Below, piece after piece: positions 49,301-58,300 of a stretch of DNA of 64,000 bases. The position numbers and the translations under genes are program-made. Under the pieces are notes generated by a model that searched no databases, was not told the origin of the DNA, and worked only from the letters and a program-made list of their open reading frames with translations. The DNA is from Azorinus chamasolen (taxonomy: Eukaryota > Mollusca > Bivalvia > Cardiida > Solecurtidae), in assembly GCA_963576725.1 (NCBI GenBank), contig OY755237.1, forward strand, positions 66,436,269 through 66,500,268, in the 5' to 3' direction. The stretch's first letter is position 1; each line of letters begins with the position of its first letter.

Positions 49301-52300
49301 GATCTGGATCTGCACTATTTGCCTAAGTTTGTCTGTCAGAATATATAGGATAATAAGATCACCTTGAACTGTCTTGCCATTTGGCATTAAGAGTCCTTGT
49401 CTCAGATTATTTTTCCATACTCACCAGTTGAGCATTATCCAGCTCCTTCTGCAGTCTGTTGTAGGCATACTCCTTCGCCTCTGTCATGGTCTGACTTCGT
49501 CTCCGCGGGTCCTCGCTAGGTAGCAGTTCCGATATGGCATGCCTCAGCTTCCCTCTGTTACTCTCCTTCCTCCTCAAAGTCACGTCTGCTTCCCCATCAC
49601 TGTAAAATAAGTGAAAGACAGAATGGATTTAATGATTTTATACTCTTGGCAGGCAAAGTAACTGTCTTCTACGAAAAAAATGCTGACTACAACATTTCTC
49701 ATAGTTAATTTTGTCTTTTATTTCTCCTCAGTCAGTGTGTCAAACAATCTGGATCCTGATCAGATGCCAAGTTAGCTGTCTTCCAGGTATGCATCCAAAC
49801 TGTTTGCATAGGTAGTATCATGTTTAGCACTAGATTGCAGAATTAACCCTTTCCCTGTTGAATATTTATGAAAGAAATAATGACTGTGATTGTGGATATT
49901 TATTAGCTGAATTTTTACAATGGCATAAGTACAAATGAACTTTTGGTATCTGTAGAAACTTTAGAAGCAGATCAATTATAATTTCAAAAGCAAACAGAAC
50001 AGACACTGATTAGAAAGCTCCGACAGGAGCCGTCTGATCTGAGTCTTTACTCTGTTTGCAAAGGCTTGAAAAGGCGTCTATATGAGGGAAAGGGTTAACA
50101 CGTGACTTGGTATACTGTAGGCGAGACTGTGATGACATTTGTGACTAATTAAATTCTGAACTCATTACCACTGTGGTCACATTTCAGATTGTCATCTTTC
50201 CAATATATGATCACTGAGACTGGGTTCTGGAAAGAACTCCTACACCCGACCTACAACCTTTAAAACTATCATTTGTGCAAATCAGACCATACTGAGCACG
50301 TTTTCTTCAGAGTAATACGGCCAATAGCTCAAGAAAGGAGAAAATAAATTCCTGTGTGTAACTTTAAATGACATCTCATCTAGATCCAAACAGTTTGCAA
50401 AGGTTACATTATCATCCATGAATCCTTTCCCTGGTACGACGGCTCTGTGTTTATTCCAAATCTCAGTACCTACTGAATGTTCATGGATAAAATGGTTATA
50501 ATTAAATATGGAAGGTGGAACATAATTGTAGCCATTTTAGAAACAGATCTATCAAATTCCATAAGCAAACAGAGTAGACCCTGATCAGACGGCTCCTATA
50601 GGTCTACTCTGTTTGCAGATGCGTGAAAACACATATATATGAAGGAAAGGCTTAACTTAAATCATAGAGTCAGTTAAAGTTACAACAGATAATTATGTAC
50701 TAATTATAATAGAAATTATAAATACAGTAGAACCCCTCTAAAGCAACCACTTAATGAATAAACATTTCTACCTTTATATAAGCAGGTGGTTGCTTAATAC
50801 AGGACAAAAGTTATGCAGAAAGCTCCTATAGGAGCTTTCTGCCTAACTTTCATCCTGCATAAAGCTACCACCTGCCACTGCCACCCAGAATTATGCCCAT
50901 TTTTGGTGGTCGCATTAGAGGGGTTTTACTGTATGTACTTAAATAACCCTTTGACTGTAATGTCAAACTAAGTTACCCCCATTGTAATAGACATTATAAA
51001 TATTTGGCTGTAAAGTACTGGCATTACAAACAATGCAGACCCAGATCAGGACTCCTCTAGGAGTCTACATTGTTTGCCATTCAAATCCTTTTGAAAAATT
51101 ATACCCTTTCATACTATATGGAGTCCATAGTTAACCCTTTACTCCATGAATTTTCATGTGAGAAATAATGACATCATGAATATCAATTAGAATAATTTCT
51201 TTTAATGGCAGATAAGCACAGTAATTTCTGGTATCGGTAGAAAATGTAGAGTAAGATCTACATTATGTTATAAACTAAAACAGAGCAGACCCTGATCAGG
51301 CAGCTCTTACAGCTGTCTGATCTGGATCTACTCTGTTTTCAAAGGCATAGAAAGACATATTTATATAATGGAGCAAAGGGTTAAATGATAACAGGCCACT
51401 CAACTTTCAAACTTCAGCACTGAAAGAGTGAACCCTTTCTCTCATATAAACGAATTTTCACACATTAGCAAACAGAATAGACCCAGATCAGACAGCTACT
51501 GTAGAAGCCATCTGATCAGGGTCTGCTCTGCTTGCAATTGACATGAATTGATATAGATCTGATGATACCATTTTTGTTAAAGCAAAACATTTCCATTAAA
51601 AAGTTTACATTGTAAAAAATGAGCTAATAAATATTCATGTTGCCATTATTTCTTACATATGAATACTGAACAGGGAAAGGGTTAAAAGCTACGAACATAC
51701 TTTCACAATGACTCAGTATCACTAGAAGCATAAAATGATCACAATTTCATATTCATGTCATCACTGCACTATCATGTGGCAGCCTCCCACATTTGTTGAA
51801 AAATCACCCGTTGTGGGTTTAGATCTGTAACATCAAACTTGGCAAAAGTTTCTGCTTTTTCCTATTCTTGTCATGTTTTTAAATTCTATTTTTCCAAAAC
51901 CTTTGAAATGATTAACTTTGTGAGCTATGAGATAGTGAATTACCAGGTAACACTTTATAAGATGAATATTTATGTCAGAAATAATTTATCCATGCATAAT
52001 AGTTAGCTCTAACTTTATACTAGCATCATAAACAAGGGACATTTTTACCACAGCAGAAACGATAGAATCGGATCTATAGATAAATTTATTTCAGTAAAAA
52101 ATGTTCATCACATGGCAATAACAACAATTAGGAGCCATGAAAATTGCGCATTTATTAACCCTTTCCTCCATAGGCTATTTTAGACCTAACCTCTTTGAAT
52201 GAATCTACCAAAAAGGAGCATTAACTAGAGAAAAGGAAACTTTTTAGAATTTTGTAGTTTAAAACCATTGTGATAAATAGAGCATTTGCTCCTATAGGAG

Positions 52301-55300
52301 CAAATGCTCTAATTATCACAATGGTTTCAACAGGTGATTTTTACAGAGGCGTAGAAAGGCGTATTTATGGAGGAAAGGGTTAATACCAAGGATAACACGA
52401 AAAAGGAAAACAAACATTTTCCTTATTTCCATCTTGGTCCTTCTATACTATTTCATATTTAAGCACAGCAGAACTCAGGCCTTGATCAAACAGTTCCTTA
52501 GTAACAGGTCAGCCATCTGATAAGAATGTACTCTGTAAAATTGAGAAGGCATCAAAATTTTACGGCTTCTCTATCAGATATTTAAGGGTCAATCCTTTGC
52601 TACATAAATATGCCTTTCTATGCTTGGGCAAACAGAGTAGACCCAGATGAGATGGCCCCTGTACCAGTCATCTGATTAGGGTCTGCTCTGTTTGTATGAA
52701 ATAATATATACAAGTTGATATATTTCTACAGTTGCTGTCATGGCCAAAGATTCCTGTGTCCATGTGCCATTATAAAAAAAAAAAAATTAATATTCATGAT
52801 GTCATTATTTCTTACATAAATATTCATGTAGTAAAGGGTTAACCCTTTCCCTGTTCTATACTTAGCCCAAATTTAAATTCATGGGCAAAACAGTTATAAT
52901 GAAATATGGCAGGCAGAATATTGTAGCCATTATAGAAACTAAAGAAACGGATCTATCAAATTTCATTAGCAAACAGAGCAGACCCTGATCAGACGGCTCC
53001 TCAAGGAGCCGTCTGATCTGGGTCAACTCTGTATGCAAACGCATAAAAAGGTGTTTATATGAGGGAAGGAGTAAAGAAATAGGCAATATGGTTCAAAATT
53101 TGATCAGATATTATGATATGTTGTACACTGGTCAAACTATACACACTTAGAATCACTATTCATTTTCCAGTATTTTTTGTAAATTACTGTAGTAACACCT
53201 GCCTAAGAAATGCATACCTAAAAGTTTAATTTTGGGTTTCTAAGACAAATAGTAGCTAAATAATGCATGATGAAAGTAAGTGCAGAAAGCTCATCTAGGA
53301 GCTTTTTTCATTACTAAATTCATCCTGTATTAAGCGACCACCTGCTCTTATAGACCCAAATCCTCATTCATTATAAATTATACGATCCCTGTAGACAGGC
53401 TCTACTGTATATTAACCCTTTCCTTCATACAAACGTGTTTTCACGCATTTGAAAACAGAGTAAACCCAGATCAGACGGCTCCTAGAGGAGCCGTCTGATC
53501 AGTGTCTGCTCTGTTTGCTAATAGAATTTGATACACCTGTTTCTTTGCTTTCTAAAATGACTACATAATGTTCCATCTTCCATATTTCTTTATAAAACTA
53601 TTACTATACTAATACTATAACAGGGAAAGGGTTAAACTCAGTACCCTAGAGGGAGAATACAAGTGTGAAGATAGCACTGATAGATAGTGCAGGTGTGATC
53701 AGAACATGCATTATAATGAGTTCAAGTGCATGAATTTGAAATATTATGCCTAAGGTGATATCTGTCTACATCCTATCCCTACTAGTCACTAGGTCAATAG
53801 TATGTCAATCAGTTTTACAAATTTTCAAGAAAATGCAGGGAGAGCTGTAGAACTTGTTTGAGCCATAATGTAAACTGTTAACCCTTTCCTCCGTAAATAC
53901 GCTTTTATATGCCGTACGCCAACAGAGTAGACCCAGATCAGACGGCTCCTAGAGGAGCCGTCTGATCAGGGCCTGCTCTGTTTGCTTATAATATAATATA
54001 GATATGTTTCCACAGTTTCTGCCATGATCAATATGCCATTATAAAAATGAATCTAATCAATATTCATGACATCATTAATGTTGCATAAATATTCATGGAG
54101 TAAAGGGTTAAATCAAAAGTGACCACTAGTATTAGCCATCTTGAATTCTACTAAAAAAACAAAAACTTATGTCATGTAAAACAGTTGCTGCCCATTATGT
54201 TGTGTTTGTTCATGAAAATGCGGCAAAAACTGCAGAAACAGTCCACTCCACATTTTGAATATACTAACAATGACAACGAACATAATAACAATTAATGGCC
54301 AACAAGCAAACTCCTGTAATACACCTCTTTCAAACTGTCTGTTCGGGTACAATAATATCTTCCCTGATAGAGGCACCTTTAGATAACTTTGCAAATAGAG
54401 AAGATGGTCAGATCAGCAGCTCCTGTAGGAGCTGTAAGTCTGATCAGGGTCTGCGCTCTTTGCATCTGGAATTATATAGGTGTGACCAGTCTGATTCTAC
54501 AGTTTCTCCCATTGCCAAAACATCACATATAAAAATTCAGATAATTAATATTCATGTCATTTATGTCTGACTTGAATATTCATCAGATAAAGGGATAAGC
54601 CAACTGGTTGTGCAGCTCATTCGACTTCAGTTTTAGTGCCCATCGGTATGGTGTTGACACTGTTTACAAATGCCAGTATGCTCATTTCCCGCAACTTAAA
54701 GCCTTAATTTCAATTCTTCATTCATCCATATCATCATTTTTTTGTTGGTTCAACAGCCAAATTAGGGCTTATATTGATTGTTATGTAACTTGCCAACGTT
54801 AAATAAAACTTAATTATCTCATCTATCTAATTATCTTATATTCATTCATCCATATCATCATGTGTCATAAGTATAAACAGTATCACAGGCATGTCATGAT
54901 GTGCATGACAATCTAATTGAGCAAAAAGTAAGTTTAATTTCTATTTCCCATATATTTTCAATGACAGTAAGATTCATGACTTAAACCATTTGCATGTCAT
55001 TTTCAACATACAAGAAAATGAGACACTGACTCAATGAGCACAAGAGGGATCTTAACCCTTCTCTTGCTGAATTTTAAAATAAATGTACACTTCTCCTTTT
55101 TTACCCATGCCCTGTTGTATAATTACATATCTCTTCACTGTGTACACGTATTTCGCTGTGCAATCACTGCTGTGGAGTGCACTGGTTGCACAATCAACTT
55201 GTAAATAGTGCAGACCCTGATGAGACAGCTCCTGCGGGAGCTGTCTCATCTGGGTCTTCACTATTTACAGGTAGGTATATTGACGTGAATAGCAAGCAAA

Positions 55301-58300
55301 GGGTTAATTATATACCAAATATGTGTAGAAATGGCAACCAATATCAATCGTAGGTGTAATTCTGAATCAACACAAAACCATTTACCTGATGCATATTCAT
55401 GTAACTTTTGTAAGAAATAATGACATCATGAATATTTATTAGCTGACATCTTTAAAAAGGTACAAACTCGAGAATTTTTGGACATGGCAGAAACTGTAGA
55501 ATCAGGCCTATATATGCATGTACATGTATAACTCCTGAAACAAACAGAAGTAAATAGCTAAATGTTATTAGTATTTGGACATTAACCCTTTCCCTCATAT
55601 AAACATGTTTTCACGCATTTGCAAACAGAGTAAACCCAGATCAGACGGCTCCTAGAGGAGCCGTCTGATCAGGGTCTACTCTGTTTGCTAATAGAATCTG
55701 ATAGATCGGTTTCTTTATTTCCTAAAATGTCTACAATTGCTCCACCTTCCAGAATTCTTTATCACTATTTTGTTAATGAATATTCAGTAGGTATTGAAAT
55801 TTGGCCTAAATACAGAACAGGAAGAGGGTTAAGGGAGGAATATATGATAGCTTATATAAAACAGGCAGGATCCAGTTGAAAGATTATAAATCCTTTATTC
55901 CATGAATTATAATTCATGTAAGAAATAATGACATCATTAATTCCTATAGGAGCCTAATCTGATCTGGGTCTACTCTGTTTTCAAAGGCATTAAAAGGTCG
56001 TATTTATAGAATAAAGGATTATCTACAAGCAATCTCATTCCACTGCATTTGTGAAGAGAAATAAAACTTCAGCAGCCTTGTGACAAGTACTTAGTATGCA
56101 GAACAAAATTAACCCTTTCCCTGTTCTTTGTTTATTTCAACTTTCAATACCTACTGAGTATTCATGGACAAAATAGTTATAATGAATTATGGAAGGCAGA
56201 ACATTATAGCCATTTTAGAAAGTAAAGAATCAGATCTTTCAAATTCCAATAGCAAACAGAGCAGACCCTGATCAGACGGCTCCTCTAGGAGCCGTCTGAT
56301 CTGGGTCTTCTCTGTTTGCAAATGCGTGAAAACACGTTTATATGAGGGAAAGGGTTAATACAACTTATCCCTTTCCCTGTTCTATATTTGTTCCAAATTT
56401 CAATACCTACCGAATATTCATGGACAAAATAGTTATAAATGAAATGTACAAGGTGGAACACTGTAGTAGCCATTTTAGAAAGAAAAGAAACAGATCTATC
56501 AAATCCATCAGCAAACAGAGTAGACCCTGATCAGACAACTCCTAAAGGAGCCATCTGATCTGGGTGACTACTCTGGTTGCAGATGCTTGAAAAGGCATTT
56601 ATAAGAGGGAAAGGGTTAAATGTGTTACTCATCATCAGTTTTTAAAAACATTCATTTTTTATTCATCCATGAAGAGTGTGTAGATATCATCATACTGCAA
56701 GCTGGGTGCAAAACTATTGTAACTGCATTATGCAACCCTTTCCCTGTTGAATATTCACATAAGAAATACAGTAAAACCTCCCTTAGTTATAATAACAGCC
56801 ACTAAATTGTGTAAATTAGTTGGTATTTAGGGCAGGTGGCTGCTTAAAATAAGGTGAAAGTAAAACAGAACACTCCTAACACAAAATACTTGATGTAATT
56901 TAGTGGCTGTTATAGAGAGGTTTTACTGTAATGACATGCTGACATAAATCATTGTTAGCTTAACTTTATAATGGCATAATTATGTACACGGTTTTTTTTT
57001 GGTAGTGGTAGAAACAAGTCAGAAATACTATAATTTCATAAGCAAACAGAGCAGACTCAGATCAGACAGCTCCTATAGGAGCCATCTGAACTCAGTCTAC
57101 TCTGTTTGCAAAGGCTCAAAAAAGCACATGTATGAAGGAAAAGGTTAATATTTATAAGCATAATTATGCAGAACTATCATCAGTGTCAAACAGTTTGAAC
57201 CCTGATTGGACTCCAATTTTTTAACATTTCATCTGGATCTAAACTGTTTATATAGGTCATTATAACTTAGCATCATTAACTGTAGTTACAGTAGTGTTGC
57301 ATTAACCTTTCGCTTGCTGTTCATGTCAATATACCTACCTGTAAATAGTGAAGACCCAGATGAGACAGCTCCTGCAGGAGCTGTCTCATCAGGGTCTGCA
57401 CCTAATTTACAAGTTGATTGTGCAACCAGTGCACTCCACAGCAGTGGTTACACCGCGAAATACTTGTACACAGTGAAGATATATGTAATTATACAACAGG
57501 GCATGGGTAAAGAAGGAGAAATGTATTTTAGAATTCAGCAAGCGAAGGGTTAAGACCTCAAATAATAATATTATTCAGTATGACAATGATGACACACATG
57601 AACTGATGTGAATGCATTGACTTTGGAAGAGGGTCACTGATTTAAATCCTCCCCATGCTATCAACATACATATCTGCTGCAGTGTGTTCGCAAACAGTGT
57701 AGACCCATATATGAGACAGCTCCAAGAGGAGCTGTCTCAAATGGGTCTACACTATTTGCCATTATAATTCAGAGGCTACAATTAATTTGATCCACCAAGT
57801 AGAATGGAATGAAAAATATTTCAACATGAATGGAATGAAAAATATTTTAACATTTTCAGTGCAATTTTATTTCATGTTCACAATAATAAAATCAAGGACC
57901 ATTAAACCACAAGATTCCTCTGTACATTCCAGGTTAAATTCTTAGGCAAATTTACTATCTGTGTTATTTAGTTAACCCATTCCCGCATATTGACGCCTTT
58001 TGACGCTTCTGTAAAAGTCACTTTGTGAAACCATTGTGATAAATAGAGCATTTGCTCCTATAGGAGCAAATGCTCTATTTATCACAATGGTTTCAAACTA
58101 CAAAATTCTTAGGTTTCCCTTTTCTCTAGTTAATGCTCCTTTTCGGCAGATTCATTCAAAGCAAATGCTCTATTTATCACAGTGGTTTCAAAACTACACA
58201 TTTCTGAAAATTTCCTTTTCTCTAGTTAATGCTCCTTTTTGGTAGATTTAATCAAAGAGGTTGGATCTAAAAATAGCCTAAGTTGGAATGGGTTAATAAT

